The notes: generated from the sequence alone by a model not told the origin. 64,000 nucleotides of DNA from Acidithiobacillus sp. AMEEHan (GCF_030996345.1 NZ_CP118747.1:742001-806000), one strand, 5' to 3'. Positions 31,564 to 41,166 are shown, numbered from the stretch's first letter. Made by a program: numbers and translations.

Positions 31564-32923
31564 ATGAGAAGGCCGCTTCCTGGGCACTGGTCCTGGATGA
31601 TGAACAGACGATTACGGAATTGCTCGATATCACCCTCACGGAGATGGGCTTCTCGGTACAAGTTGCGCACAGTCTACGCAGCGCACGCGAAGCCCTGGAA
31701 CTGCACAGCTACGCATTGTGCCTGACCGACCTGCGCCTACCGGACGGCAGTGGGCTGGACTTTGTCCGCCATATCCACCGCCATGCGCCGCAAGTTCCAG
31801 TTGCCGTCATCACCGCCTACTCGTCAACAGAGGGTGCGGTGGAGGCAATGCAGGCCGGCGCCTTCGACTTCATGACCAAACCCATCGACCTCAAACGGCT
31901 GCGCCGACTGGTCGAGCAGGCGCGGGCGCTGGCCGTGCTGGAGCCCGATGGATCGGACAGTGGTAGCGAGCGCCTGGTGGGTGACAGCGAGCCGATGCGC
32001 GCCTTGCGCCAGCAGATCCGACTCTTGGCGCGCAGTAACGCGCCGGTCTTTCTCTCGGGTGAATCGGGCACCGGCAAGGAGCTCAGCGCCCGTGCCATAC
32101 ACGACGCAGGACCACGTCGTGACAAGCCCTTCATTGCGGTGAACTGCGCGGCCATTCCGGAAGGACTGCTGGAAAGTGAACTGTTCGGGAGCGAGAAAGG
32201 GGCATTCACCGGCGCCAACCAGAAGCGCGAAGGCCTCTTTCTCGCCGCTGATGGTGGCACCCTGTTTCTCGACGAAATCGGCGATGTCCCCATGGCGATG
32301 CAAGTCAAACTGCTACGCGCGTTGCAGGAACGCAGTATTCGACCGATCGGCGCGAGCAGCGAAATTCCCGTCGATATCCGCCTGATCAGCGCTACCCACC
32401 GGAATCTGCAAGAGATGGTCCATGCCGGCACATTCCGGGCGGACCTCTACTATCGCATCCATGTGGTACCCTTGCAGATTCCCCCTCTGCGGCAGCGCCA
32501 GGGCGACATACCCCTGCTCGTCACCGCTCTGTTACGCAAAATCGCCCAACGTCAGGGGAAGACCCTGCCGGGCATCGAAGCGAGCGCTCTTCACTGGCTC
32601 GCGCAGCAATCCTTCCCGGGAACGTGCGCGAACTGGAAAACCTCCTCGAACGCGCCTTCGCCCTCCATACCGGTCCGGAAATCACGCTGCAGGATCTGAG
32701 CGCGGAGGATACGAGCCGCCCAAGGCCGACCCCCAGCAGGGTGGGTCTCTCCCCTCTGGCGCAACGCCTACGCAGCGCCGAGCAGGAATTTCTGCGCGCG
32801 CAGCTCGCGGCCGTCCGGAACGATGCAGCGGCCTGCGCACAAAACCTGGGCATCAGCCAACGCTCTCTGGACCTACGTCTGCAACTCTGCGAGAAGAGAG
32901 GTTTGCATGCCGACGACACTTGA
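31560..32923 (+). pseudogene. pilR: Sigma54-dependent response regulator PilR, one frameshift
   Basis: NtrC-family activator of pilin transcription. The receiver domain (residues 1-115) has phosphoacceptor D57 in CLTDLRLPDGSG. The AAA+ domain (from about 140) has Walker A GESGTGKE, the sigma54-contact GAFTGA at 214-219 and Walker B TLFLDEIGD. Reading frame one fails after LAQQSFPG: at 32618-32620 the run CCCGGG lacks one G compared with the expected CCCGGGG, so the frame runs into CANWKTSSNAP. The other frame carries NVRELENLLERAFALH onward and the C-terminal Fis-type HTH ([19 protein letters not shown]). Restoring one G gives a normal protein of about 455 residues. pilD begins 17 bases before the end. 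Confidence 0.88.
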
Positions 32924-33710
32924 GCCCCTGGCCTGGGTCTTGGTGACCATTGTCGGTCTCTTGGTCGGCAGCTTTCTCAATGTGGTCATCCATCGCTTGC
33001 CGCGACAGGAGTCGATCGCGTTCCCCGGCTCCCATTGCCCCAGATGTGGACACGCACTGCGTCCCTGGGACAATATTCCCCTATTGAGCTGGCTGCTCCT
33101 GCGCGGTCGTTGTCGCTACTGTCAGGCTCCCATCTCCTGGCGCTATCCCCTGGTCGAGCTTTCTGCCGCTCTGTTGGCTCTCCTCGCCGCTGCGGCCCTG
33201 GGCTGGCGTGGACAGCTCCTGCCCGCATTGATCCTGCTCTGGGCCTTGCTCGCCCTGACGCTCATCGACCTCGAGACCTACCTTCTCCCCGACCGCATCA
33301 CCAAACCGGGGATGCTCCTTGGTTTGCTCATCAACGCCACGGCGCTGATTACGCCGGATTTTGCCCTGACCCGCCCCGTCGACGCCCTCCTCGGGCTGTT
33401 GCTCGGCTACGGACTACTGCGCGGTCTTGCAGAAATCTACCTGCGTCTGAGTGGACGGGAAGGAATGGGGCATGGCGATTTCAAACTTCTCGGCATGATC
33501 GGCGCCTGGCTGGGGTGGCAGGACATGTTTCTGGCGCTTTTCCTCGCCGCCCTGAGCGGGGGGCTGGTGGCGATCATCTTCCTTGCCGCCGGCAAGGGCC
33601 GCGATTACGCCATTCCCTTCGGTCCCTACCTCGCTCTCGGCGGGGCGATCCTGCTGCTCTGGCCGCAAGCCGTGATCGAGCAGTTCCTGCATCTGGCCGC
33701 ACCAGGATGA
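32907..33710 (+). CDS. pilD: Prepilin peptidase / N-methyltransferase
   Basis: 267-residue inner-membrane bifunctional enzyme that cleaves leader peptides of prepilins and N-methylates the new N-terminus. N-terminal methyltransferase-related part has the two zinc CxxC pairs [19 protein letters not shown] and [13 protein letters not shown]. Peptidase aspartates are in [16 protein letters not shown] and [16 protein letters not shown]. About eight hydrophobic segments. GAGAGG lies before the ATG. It is the gene needed both for type IV pili and any type II secretion system in this host; the next gene, coaE, overlaps its stop. Confidence 0.95.
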   Translation: MPTTLEPLAWVLVTIVGLLVGSFLNVVIHRLPRQESIAFPGSHCPRCGHALRPWDNIPLLSWLLLRGRCRYCQAPISWRYPLVELSAALLALLAAAALGWRGQLLPALILLWALLALTLIDLETYLLPDRITKPGMLLGLLINATALITPDFALTRPVDALLGLLLGYGLLRGLAEIYLRLSGREGMGHGDFKLLGMIGAWLGWQDMFLALFLAALSGGLVAIIFLAAGKGRDYAIPFGPYLALGGAILLLWPQAVIEQFLHLAAPG

Positions 33711-34303
33711 GCCGTCGTATCGGCCTGACCGGCGGCATTGCCTGTGGCAAAAGCCTCGCTGCAAATTTTCTCGCGTCGCTGGGAGCGAAAATCCTGGATG
33801 CCGATCTATTTGCGCGAGAGCTGGTGAAACCTGGCCATCCCAACCTGGAACGGATCGCCGAGCATTTTGGTTCGCATATCCTGCACGCGGATGGCAGTCT
33901 CGATCGCGCCCAGCTGCGCCAGGTCATCTTCGCCAATACCCAAGCCAAACGGTGGCTCGAAGAACTGCTACATCCACAGATCCGGCAGCGCTTTCTGGCG
34001 GAGAGCCTGGCAATTGGCAAGCAGGATCCGGGGGCGCTCATCCTTTGGGTTGTCCCCCTACTGGTGGAGAGCCACTACACCGAGCTTGTCGATGGAGTGT
34101 TGTTGATCGATTGCCCGGCCTGGCTGCAGATCAAGCGATTGGTGGCGCGCGGTTGGGACCAGAAGACGGCGCAAGCGGCGATTGCGCAACAGATTCATCC
34201 AGAAGAACGCCGCCGGGCTGCCACCTGGATCATTCCCAACTGGCAAACTCCAGCCGATTTACAGCTCCATTTGCAACGCTGGTGGCAAGCCCTCTACCCA
34301 TAA
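33707..34303 (+). CDS. coaE: Dephospho-CoA kinase
   Basis: Final step of coenzyme A synthesis: phosphorylates dephospho-CoA. 198 residues. P-loop [12 protein letters not shown] at the start, the [11 protein letters not shown] substrate segment, [22 protein letters not shown] and the lid with [23 protein letters not shown]. The P-loop GGIACGKS differs slightly from the usual GGIGSGKS. ATGA overlap with pilD, followed by zapD; the pilD-coaE-zapD order is common in gammaproteobacteria and supports the calls. Confidence 0.94.
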   Translation: MSRRIGLTGGIACGKSLAANFLASLGAKILDADLFARELVKPGHPNLERIAEHFGSHILHADGSLDRAQLRQVIFANTQAKRWLEELLHPQIRQRFLAESLAIGKQDPGALILWVVPLLVESHYTELVDGVLLIDCPAWLQIKRLVARGWDQKTAQAAIAQQIHPEERRRAATWIIPNWQTPADLQLHLQRWWQALYP

Positions 34304-34366
34304 GGCTTTTTGCTTCGCGGCGGGGCTTGTGGCACTCTCGCCCAAGAAACTGGAAAGAAAATTGTG

Positions 34367-35116
34367 ATGGCCTTATACGAAACTGCGCTGCAAGAAAGAA
34401 CGAGGTCTTTGCTGCGCCTGGAAACTCTGTTTCAGTGTCTGGATCAGGATTTTTCTGCGCCGGAGGGCCTGCGCGCCCTGCTCCGGACCTTTCTGGAGCT
34501 TCTCGATTTTTGCCAGCGACCCGAGTTGCGCGTGGATTTGCTTCTCGAGCTGGACCGTCTGATCCAGGCCTTGCATGCATGGAAAGCTTCACAGCTGGTC
34601 GATCAAAGCGCGTTGAGCGCCTGGGAAGATCGCCTACACGCGCAACAGCAGGCCCTGCGCAGTGGTCCGCAAAACTTCGCCGAGGGCTTGCGTCACCAAG
34701 AGTTGTTACAGCTGGCTCGGGGGCGCCAGGCCGTGGCTGGCGGCCTAAGCGGCGCCGATCTGCCCTTGTTGGCTTTTTGGGAGCAACAAGAGGCGACCTT
34801 TCGCGTCACTCAGTTGCAACGCTGGCGCGCCCACTTCGGCCTACTGGAGGAAAGCACTGCCCTCGTCCTTCTTTTTTTGCGGGAATCTCTCGATTGGAGT
34901 TTCCAAACTGCCGAACATGGACGCTTTGGAACACCACTCAACCCTAGACAACCCGTTTCCCTCCTGCAGATAGAAGTGCAGACGCCGGAGGTCTATCCCA
35001 AAATCAGTGGTGGCATGCATCGTTTGCACATTCAGTTTCTCCAATGGATGGACCCTGGACCGAGCCGCGCGCTAGAATCCACCATCCCATTTCGTCTGGC
35101 GCTCAGCGCCTGTTGA
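34367..35116 (+). CDS. zapD: Cell division protein ZapD
   Basis: 249-residue cytoplasmic protein that cross-links FtsZ filaments at midcell. The start [22 protein letters not shown] and the following helices ([26 protein letters not shown]) match the ZapD (formerly DUF1342) family, as do the C-terminal beta strands [30 protein letters not shown]. Start at 34367, with GGAAAG upstream; 63 bases follow coaE. Usually a zinc-ribbon gene (yacG) follows zapD, but here fbp does. Confidence 0.92.
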   Translation: MALYETALQERTRSLLRLETLFQCLDQDFSAPEGLRALLRTFLELLDFCQRPELRVDLLLELDRLIQALHAWKASQLVDQSALSAWEDRLHAQQQALRSGPQNFAEGLRHQELLQLARGRQAVAGGLSGADLPLLAFWEQQEATFRVTQLQRWRAHFGLLEESTALVLLFLRESLDWSFQTAEHGRFGTPLNPRQPVSLLQIEVQTPEVYPKISGGMHRLHIQFLQWMDPGPSRALESTIPFRLALSAC

Positions 35117-35139
35117 ACCGAGCCAAAGGATCTCCAAGC

Positions 35140-36144
35140 ATGCAGATCGGTACCACCCTCAGCCAATTCATCATCGAAGAAACCCGTTTGTATCCGCAGG
35201 CTTCCGGAGATTTTGCGGCATTGCTCAATGACCTCACGGTCGCCTGCAAATTCATCGGCTCGCAGGTCTATCGTGGCGCCCTGGTCGGAGCCCTCGGCAG
35301 CGCCGATACTGGTAATGTGCAGGGCGAGGTGCAAAAGAAGCTGGATGTGATTGCCAATGACGCCATTCTCAAATCCATGGACTGGACCGGGCATCTGGCG
35401 GGCATGGTCTCCGAGGAAGAGGATGGCCCCTACGCGATCCCGGCGGGGGTACCGCGTGGCAAGTACCTCCTGCTCTTCGATCCGCTGGATGGCTCCAGCA
35501 ACATCGATGTCGGTATCAGTGTCGGTACCATCTTCAGCATCCTGAAGGCGCCGGTGGCCGGGCGCGACGCGCGGCTCGAGGACTTTCTGCAGCCGGGCAC
35601 CCAGCAGGTCTGTGCCGGCTATGCCCTTTACGGATCCAGCAACATGCTGGTGTACAGCACGGGTTTCGGGGTAAATGGCTTCACCCTGCTGCCGGAGGTG
35701 GGCGAGTATGTCCTTACCCACCCGCAGATGCGCATTCCCGAAGACACCAGCGAATACGCCATCAACATGAGCAATCATCGGCACTGGGAGGCACCCGTTC
35801 GCCGCTATATCGATGAGCTGAATGCCGGCAAGGAAGGTCCCCGCCAACGCGATTTCAATATGCGCTGGGTGGGTTCGATGGTGGCCGACGTGCATCGTAT
35901 CCTGTGCCGCGGTGGCATTTTTCTCTACCCCTTCGACACCAAGGATCCCAGAAAGCCGGGCAAATTGCGCCTGCTTTACGAGGCCAATCCCATGGGCTTT
36001 TTGATTGAGCAGGCAGGCGGCGCGGCCAGCACTGGGCGCGAGCGCATCCTCGATATTCCGCCCCAGGGACTGCATCAACGGGTTCCGGTAATCCTGGGTG
36101 CCAAAAACGAGGTCGAGCGGGTGATGCAGTATCATCATCAATGA
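35140..36144 (+). CDS. fbp: Fructose-1,6-bisphosphatase, class I
   Basis: 334-residue metal-dependent sugar phosphatase of gluconeogenesis and the Calvin cycle. The metal-binding signature [16 protein letters not shown], the acidic [26 protein letters not shown], and [24 protein letters not shown] with the end [17 protein letters not shown] are all normal. AAAGGA lies 9 bases before ATG 35140. In an autotroph this enzyme regenerates fructose-6-phosphate for the reductive pentose cycle, but carbon-fixation neighbours are not visible here. The gene ends near a hairpin (36167-36197) that separates it from the convergent chorismatase gene. Confidence 0.94.
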   Translation: MQIGTTLSQFIIEETRLYPQASGDFAALLNDLTVACKFIGSQVYRGALVGALGSADTGNVQGEVQKKLDVIANDAILKSMDWTGHLAGMVSEEEDGPYAIPAGVPRGKYLLLFDPLDGSSNIDVGISVGTIFSILKAPVAGRDARLEDFLQPGTQQVCAGYALYGSSNMLVYSTGFGVNGFTLLPEVGEYVLTHPQMRIPEDTSEYAINMSNHRHWEAPVRRYIDELNAGKEGPRQRDFNMRWVGSMVADVHRILCRGGIFLYPFDTKDPRKPGKLRLLYEANPMGFLIEQAGGAASTGRERILDIPPQGLHQRVPVILGAKNEVERVMQYHHQ

Positions 36145-36166
36145 CACCCGACTTGTGGTGGTACAG

Positions 36167-36197
36167 ACGGATTATGGGTGATTCGCCCGTAATCTGT
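36167..36197. terminator. Hairpin between convergent fbp and chorismatase genes
   Basis: An imperfect inverted repeat (ACGGATTATGGG, loop TGATTCG, CCCGTAATCTGT) can form a stem of about 12 pairs including two G-T pairs. It lies between the stops of two convergent genes, the right place for a two-way terminator, but no clear U tract follows on either strand, so it may only be a weak or factor-aided terminator. Confidence 0.4.
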
Positions 36198-36213
36198 GTT
36201 ACGTCTGGGCTTG

Positions 36214-37218
36214 CTAGCGAGTCCGCGCCAAGCCAACAGCCTCGATTTCTACTAAGAGATCCTTTCGGCAGATGTCTGCCTGCAGAAACAGGGCGTCAAC
36301 TGGCCCGCCAATAACTCTTTCCATCTCCTCAACCACGGCCGGCAAGTCCGAACGGAAGCGGACATACACTTTCAATTCCAAGTCTGACAATGTCCATATC
36401 TTTCCGTATTGCATGCGAGTCTCGTCCAACAACACCTGGATATTGCGAAGGGTCTCGCGCGTCTGGGCCCGACAGTCGCCTTGGTGCCGGGTCTGATGAC
36501 CGACAATGCTCGCCGTCCCAGACACGAATAACGTTCCGCCACCAATATCTACCAGATTCGCGCGGGAAAAGAGGGGTGCTCGCGGCCCATACTCTGCGGG
36601 GTAGTGGTAGGCACTGGTTTGGCGGGGATTTTCTATCGCAACGGCTGGTAGTCCCGCGCTCAAAGCAAACACGTCAAGAGCGCTCGCGCTTGCTCCCAGG
36701 GCGCTGGCTGCTGGCACACTCGCACCGGCTAGGGAACGCCCCGTTCCGACAAAGGCTTGCTGCCGACCGATATTGAATTGTCGGTAGCGTTCCAGGCCCG
36801 CAGAATCGTCATTGATTTCGCCGACATGGTTCCAGACCCGTATCAAGTGGTGCTTTTGGAAATGTACAGCAGAAAATAGCGCATGATAAGCATCTTCAGT
36901 AACATTTGCCAGTCCGGAACCTTCCGTATCTACTTGGTCCCAGCTCAAAAATGCCACCATGCCATTGTTACGCCAGTGGACATCCTCTGTTCGCCCTTCC
37001 TGGGTTGGCAGAGACGATTGCCAAATCTCACAGATGCCATCCGGCGCGTTGAGGGGTAGCACGGGAATTTTGGCCAAAGGAATACCAAGTTGGCGCAGCC
37101 CCATGTCGGTCGCACCTAATCCATACTGCACGATGCCAAGAATCCGTGCGACATTCTCCTGTGGCTGACGAAATAATACCTCGGGCATCACCCTTAGAAG
37201 TTGCAAAGCCCCACGCAT
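36214..37218 (-). CDS. Chorismatase of the XanB2/FkbO-Hyg5 family
   Basis: 334-residue enzyme of the chorismatase family. It has the fold-family core ENPRQTSAYHYPAEYG, PRAPLFSRA, an IGGGTLFVSGTASIVGH block near the C-terminal half and the end segment DICRKDLLVEIEAVG, which are typical of RidA-fold chorismatases. In Xanthomonas XanB2 splits chorismate into 3-hydroxybenzoate and 4-hydroxybenzoate, the first used as starter of xanthomonadin and the second for ubiquinone. Start at ATG 37218 has AAGGA 8 bases upstream. Facing away from the aryl polyene genes that start 139 bases away, it very likely supplies their aromatic starter. Whether it makes 3-HBA, 4-HBA or dihydroxy products cannot be read from sequence. 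Confidence 0.85.
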   Translation of the reverse strand: MRGALQLLRVMPEVLFRQPQENVARILGIVQYGLGATDMGLRQLGIPLAKIPVLPLNAPDGICEIWQSSLPTQEGRTEDVHWRNNGMVAFLSWDQVDTEGSGLANVTEDAYHALFSAVHFQKHHLIRVWNHVGEINDDSAGLERYRQFNIGRQQAFVGTGRSLAGASVPAASALGASASALDVFALSAGLPAVAIENPRQTSAYHYPAEYGPRAPLFSRANLVDIGGGTLFVSGTASIVGHQTRHQGDCRAQTRETLRNIQVLLDETRMQYGKIWTLSDLELKVYVRFRSDLPAVVEEMERVIGGPVDALFLQADICRKDLLVEIEAVGLARTR

Positions 37219-37356
37219 ATTATTCTTCCTTGCATTCCCGTGTCTGCCGCTAGAGCAAAGCCCCAAGTATGCCACAGCCCGACAAGGGGCACAGCGACCA
37301 CCCGACACTGGAACTGGCACTGGCGCTACCGATCAGAAACCGTTACCCTAATTGCT

Positions 37357-37656
37357 ATGATTATGCGTAGATTTGTCTTGATTACTTTGGTTTGTCTGGC
37401 TTGCGCGGCGTGTGCGCAAACCGATACTTATGACCATCGCGCTGCGGTCCAGGCGCCCTCTGATTCAGCAAGGCCCGCCCCAGCAGCAGGTTCCCCCAAC
37501 ACTGGCAGCGTTTCCCAACAGTTTAGCGAGGGCGCCAGTCGTGTGGGCCAGGGTGCCACACAAATCGGGCACGGGATTGCGAATGGAGCCATTATGACGT
37601 GGGATGCCATGAAAGCGGGGGCAAAGGAATTCTCCAGGAAGATTGCCGGGGACTAA
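37357..37656 (+). CDS. Small lipoprotein-like protein at the head of the polyene cluster
   Basis: 99 residues, not recognised. The start MIMRRFVLITLVCLACAACA is a typical export signal with a cysteine cluster at its end, suggesting a lipoprotein although the lipobox (L-A-C-A-A-C) is unusual. The mature part is a short Pro/Ala/Ser linker then a Gly/Ala-rich amphipathic segment (FSEGASRVGQGATQIGHGIANG) ending AMKAGAKEFSRKIAGD. Comparable small lipoproteins exist in aryl polyene clusters but I cannot assign a role. ATG 37363 is an alternative start; neither has a clear ribosome binding site. Confidence 0.6.
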   Translation: MIMRRFVLITLVCLACAACAQTDTYDHRAAVQAPSDSARPAPAAGSPNTGSVSQQFSEGASRVGQGATQIGHGIANGAIMTWDAMKAGAKEFSRKIAGD

Positions 37657-37798
37657 TCTCGCAGCTAGGTGTTATCATGACACGAAGCGTTTCTTAAGAT
37701 GGGAGGCTCTGGATTTTGGGTTCAACGAAGATTGTCAGCGTGCTCAGGGAGTGTGATTGGATAACTGTCCATCTAATGGCGCGGGATGGCCAGCAAAC

Positions 37799-38071
37799 AT
37801 GAGCTGCAAGGATCTCACCAATGAGGAATTGGCCCTTGCCAACCTCATTGTGAAAACACTCAATCTGGACGTCTCTGGGGATCAAATCGACCCTTCAGCC
37901 CCACTTTACGGCGAGGGACTCGGATTGGATTCCATCGACATGTTGGAGGTCGCTCTGGTGGTAGCGCAAAACTACGGCGTGAAATTGCAAGCAGGCAATG
38001 AGAACAATGCCGAAATTTTCAGCTCCCTACGTAACTTGAATCGATACATCCAAGACCATCGAGGTAGCTGA
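37799..38071 (+). CDS. Acyl carrier protein
   Basis: 90-residue acidic carrier protein. The phosphopantetheine serine is S45 in the motif GLGLDSIDMLEVALVV. It should hold the growing aryl polyene as a thioester. I start at ATG 37799; a TTG at 37757 would add 14 residues. It is directly joined to the next gene (TGA then GTG). Characterised aryl polyene clusters often carry two ACP genes; only one is visible here. Confidence 0.9.
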   Translation: MSCKDLTNEELALANLIVKTLNLDVSGDQIDPSAPLYGEGLGLDSIDMLEVALVVAQNYGVKLQAGNENNAEIFSSLRNLNRYIQDHRGS

Positions 38072-38638
38072 GTGAGCGCGGCCTCACCCGAACGTCGACA
38101 ACTTTATGTTTTGCTCGCAGTGGTCTTCGTTCCCGTTTGCATACATCTCGCTATCCTTGCAACCGCGTCCATACCGTTAACACTGGGCTGGAGTCCATGG
38201 GTGCTTGCAAAGCTTGCCCTTGTATCAGCAACGGCGATCATGCAATGGGCGATATATATCAGTCTACTGCTGACTTTTGGACTGACATTGCGTTCGGGGC
38301 GCCAACCACTCATTACGAGTATGGTACAGCGCATGCATGGAAACCTCGATCCTGCATTGATCCAGTACACACGGAAGGTAACCATAGCTTGGACGCTTTT
38401 CTTTGCGACGCAATTAATTGTTTCCATTTCTTTACTCTTATTTGCGCCATTGGTTATATGGTCTTTTTTTGTCAACATACTAGACCTTCCCCTGGTACTT
38501 ACCATGTTCGCCATAGAATACCTGGTTCGTCAGCGCTGCCTGGAGCATCCACCGCGCCATTCCTTCGCAGAGATTTTGGCCATGATTTCCAAGCCCATGC
38601 AGGAGACAGCGGCAGCCTCAACAACGGAATCTTCCTGA
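38072..38638 (+). CDS. Multi-pass membrane protein of aryl polyene clusters (COG4648-like)
   Basis: 188-residue integral membrane protein with about four to five hydrophobic segments (LYVLLAVVFVPVCIHLAILATA, LAKLALVSATAIMQWAIYISLLL, IAWTLFFATQLIVSISLLLF and VIWSFFVNILDLPLVLTMFAIEYLVR). Similar proteins with an R-H and E-Y pattern near the last helix lie next to the ACP gene in many aryl polyene clusters, which is the basis for the call. GTG 38072 directly follows the ACP stop. Function is not known; a role in membrane assembly or lipid attachment is plausible. Confidence 0.65.
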   Translation: MSAASPERRQLYVLLAVVFVPVCIHLAILATASIPLTLGWSPWVLAKLALVSATAIMQWAIYISLLLTFGLTLRSGRQPLITSMVQRMHGNLDPALIQYTRKVTIAWTLFFATQLIVSISLLLFAPLVIWSFFVNILDLPLVLTMFAIEYLVRQRCLEHPPRHSFAEILAMISKPMQETAAASTTESS

Positions 38639-38645
38639 CGACGGT

Positions 38646-39983
38646 ATGATAGCGCAGGACGGTATGACAAAGGCATTTCTTTTCGCGCAACACGGCGATA
38701 ACAGTGTCATCGCCAGGCGAGGAGAGCAAAGCTGGACCATAGAACAATTCCAGCAGGATGTGGCAGCACTGGCAAAATGCTTACCAGAATGTACGTATAT
38801 CATCAATATCTGCGCTGACCGCTATCGCTTTCTGGTGAGTTTCGCTGCCGCTCTGGTGCGGCAACAGGTGACCATCATGCCAGCGTCCATCGCCCCCGAG
38901 GCATTGCGATTGCTTAGTCAGACCTACAGGGACACCTACGCCATTACGGACAGAGGCGATTTACCGATTCCTCACCTGATCTTCCCGAAAGATCTCCACG
39001 CCTCAGGCGCAGTCCCAAAGCTGCAGATCCCCGGTCAACAAGTCGCTTGCATACAATTCACCTCTGGGTCGACCGCAGATCCAAAGCCTGTGCAAAAAAC
39101 GTGGTCGACCCTCGTACATAGCGCGCGTGCAGCAGGAGAGCGGCTTGCCATCCATTCGTTGGGCGGTGGCAATGTCGTCAGCACCGTTCCACATCAGCAT
39201 AGTTACGGCCTAGAGTCGAACATCCTGCTTGCACTACAATACGGCCTAGCCGTGGAAGCAGGGACGCCCTTGTATCCTGCGGACGTTCTTGCAATCCTCT
39301 CCAGGACGCCGCGGCCACGCATTTTGGTAACGACGCCCGTGCATCTGCGCGCCTTGGTAACGGAACAAGGTGAGATACCGGTAGCAGATTTATTGCTGTC
39401 GGCAACTGCAGCTTTACCGACCTCTTTGGCGATCGCTGCAGAAGAAAGATTTCAAGCCCCTCTCATGGAAATCTATGGCTGCACAGAAGCTGGGCAAATC
39501 GCTTCGCGAAGGACATCTCAAGGTGGTGTTTGGCATCTTTTTGAGGGAATATCGGTCTTCCAAAACGAAGCCGGGAGCTGGGCAGAAGGTCCCTCTGTGG
39601 AGGGTGTTGCACCCTTACAGGATGTCTTGGACTTCACGGGGCCTCGGCATTTTCGCCTGGGCGCCCGAGCCCAAGACATGGTAAACGTGGCAGGGAAACG
39701 TAGCTCCCTACCGTATTTGAACACGCAACTGCTGAGCATCCCCGGGGTGGAAGATGGTGTTTTCCTCATGGAGGAGGATGCGGACGGGATGGTGGTGCAA
39801 CGGCTAATGGCCGTGGTAGTGGCTCCCACATTGACAGTCGAGGCGGTGCGGAGAGGATTGCGCGATCGCCTAGACCCCGCCTTTCTTCCCCGCAAACTCA
39901 TGCTGGTAGATGCTCTACCCAGAAATGCCACGGGCAAAGTTGTCCGCAATGAGTTGTTGGCGCTACTGGCGCGAGCGCAATGA
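38646..39983 (+). CDS. AMP-dependent ligase, aryl starter activation
   Basis: 445-residue ANL-superfamily adenylating enzyme. P-loop-like A3 motif IQFTSGSTADPKPVQKTW, A5-like EIYGCTEAGQIASR, A7/A8 region FRLGARAQDMVNVAGKRSS and A10 lysine motif LPRNATGKVVRNEL are all present. Length is short because the N-terminal part is reduced, as in the aryl polyene ligases. It probably adenylates a hydroxybenzoate, made by the adjacent chorismatase, and loads it on the ACP. The 3' end overlaps the dehydratase by 4 bases. The carboxylate specificity cannot be read with confidence. Confidence 0.85.
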   Translation: MIAQDGMTKAFLFAQHGDNSVIARRGEQSWTIEQFQQDVAALAKCLPECTYIINICADRYRFLVSFAAALVRQQVTIMPASIAPEALRLLSQTYRDTYAITDRGDLPIPHLIFPKDLHASGAVPKLQIPGQQVACIQFTSGSTADPKPVQKTWSTLVHSARAAGERLAIHSLGGGNVVSTVPHQHSYGLESNILLALQYGLAVEAGTPLYPADVLAILSRTPRPRILVTTPVHLRALVTEQGEIPVADLLLSATAALPTSLAIAAEERFQAPLMEIYGCTEAGQIASRRTSQGGVWHLFEGISVFQNEAGSWAEGPSVEGVAPLQDVLDFTGPRHFRLGARAQDMVNVAGKRSSLPYLNTQLLSIPGVEDGVFLMEEDADGMVVQRLMAVVVAPTLTVEAVRRGLRDRLDPAFLPRKLMLVDALPRNATGKVVRNELLALLARAQ

Positions 39984-40267
39984 CGAATTGGAACTGCGGA
40001 GAAATCTTGCTTACCGCAGACCATCCAAGCGTGGCAGGGCATTTCCCCGGTAATCCCATCGTTCCTGGGGCTCTCATGCTCGATCGGATCCTAGAAACAT
40101 TGCCGGTGCCCGGCCCCATCCTGATTCGTAGCGTAAAATTCTTGCGAATCGTGCGTCCCGGCGCAATGCTGCAGCTACGTTGGCAATCGCGGGAGGAAGG
40201 TCAAATCCACTTTTTCTGCTATGACAGAGGTGAGGTGGTATTGACTGGCACCTTGGAAAGTAAATGA
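39980..40267 (+). CDS. Hotdog-fold 3-hydroxyacyl-ACP dehydratase-like protein
   Basis: 95-residue hotdog protein. The catalytic block HPSVAGHFPGNPIVPGALMLDRI, containing the family His, matches FabZ/FabA dehydratases and especially the small ApeI-type subunit. Dehydration of the beta-hydroxyacyl-ACP after ketoreduction builds the all-trans polyene. In aryl polyene systems two small dehydratases form a heterodimer; the second is at 47957-48397. Overlaps its upstream and downstream genes by 4 bases each. Confidence 0.8.
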   Translation: MTNWNCGEILLTADHPSVAGHFPGNPIVPGALMLDRILETLPVPGPILIRSVKFLRIVRPGAMLQLRWQSREEGQIHFFCYDRGEVVLTGTLESK

Positions 40268-41166
40268 GAAGCGAGGTAAGAAGGCAAGAATGGGTCCATC
40301 GCCGTGAGCTTGGCGCGCTGCCACTGATCAAGGCTTATGTCTGGGTGGCGTTGCGCGTGGGTCGTCCTCTGATGCGCCTATTCTTGTACCCAATTTGTTT
40401 GTATTTCATGCTCTTCGCTGCCGATGCCAGGAAAGCTTCCCGCGCCTATTTGGCGCGGGTGTTTGGGCGTCCGGCAAGAACCCGGGAAGTTTTTCAACAT
40501 TTTCTGACCTTTGCTGCTTGCCTGTTAGATCGTGCCTTTCTGTTGAATGACCAGAAGCAGTGGTTTGCTATCACTGTTCATAACGAAGATCTGCTGCAAG
40601 ATATTGAAGCTACAGGCGGTGGATGCATGTTATTCGGCGCACATTTCGGTAGTTTCGAGGTTGCGCGAACGGTCGGTCGCCAGCGCGCGGACCTACCCAT
40701 CAGTTTGCTGATGTATGAAGAAAACGCGCAGAAAATTCGTGAAGTTCTGGGCGCAATAAACCCCCGACTGGCGGCGGAGGTCATTGGCCTCGGACGTCTA
40801 GACTCCCTCATTACCGTAGCAGATCGCTTGCAACGTGGACACTTCATCGGCGTCTTGGCAGATCGCAATGTTGATGGGAGAGACTTGGCCCATTGTCCAT
40901 TTTTAGGGGCAAAGGCAGCCTTCCCCAAAGGCCCTTTTCGCGTGGCAATGCTACTGCAACGGCCCATCGTCCTGATGGCCAGCGTGTACCGAGGGGGTGG
41001 AGATTATGAGGTATACTTCGAGCAATTGGCCCCCGCCCTTACACAGCGTCCCCCAGACATGGAGGCTTGGATAGATGAGGTCATGCGTCGGTATGTCCAA
41101 CGTTTGGAGTTTTATTGCCGTGATGCTCCGTTCAATTGGTTCAATTTTTATGACTTCTGGTTGTAA
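40264..41166 (+). CDS. LpxL/HtrB-like lysophospholipid acyltransferase family protein
   Basis: 300-residue peripheral or monotopic inner-membrane acyltransferase. The catalytic H-x4-E motif lies in GAHFGSFEVART, and conserved ADRNV, PKGPFRVAM and the hydrophobic stretch LMRLFLYPICLYFMLFA at about 40-60 match the family. In aryl polyene clusters such an enzyme is thought to transfer the polyene or a fatty acid to a glycerolipid or sugar. It begins in an ATGA overlap with the dehydratase and runs 17 bases into the LolA-like gene. Which lipid it acylates is unknown. Confidence 0.8.
   Translation: MRSEVRRQEWVHRRELGALPLIKAYVWVALRVGRPLMRLFLYPICLYFMLFAADARKASRAYLARVFGRPARTREVFQHFLTFAACLLDRAFLLNDQKQWFAITVHNEDLLQDIEATGGGCMLFGAHFGSFEVARTVGRQRADLPISLLMYEENAQKIREVLGAINPRLAAEVIGLGRLDSLITVADRLQRGHFIGVLADRNVDGRDLAHCPFLGAKAAFPKGPFRVAMLLQRPIVLMASVYRGGGDYEVYFEQLAPALTQRPPDMEAWIDEVMRRYVQRLEFYCRDAPFNWFNFYDFWL

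Noticed and set aside
31560-32923. Programmed frameshifting as the explanation for PilR
   Set aside because: The site is a plain G run without a convincing slippery heptamer or downstream stem, and PilR is not known to use it; a missing base is simpler.
35032-36147. Open frame opposite fbp
   Set aside because: Antisense shadow of a high-GC gene; no protein family features, and fbp itself is complete and well conserved.
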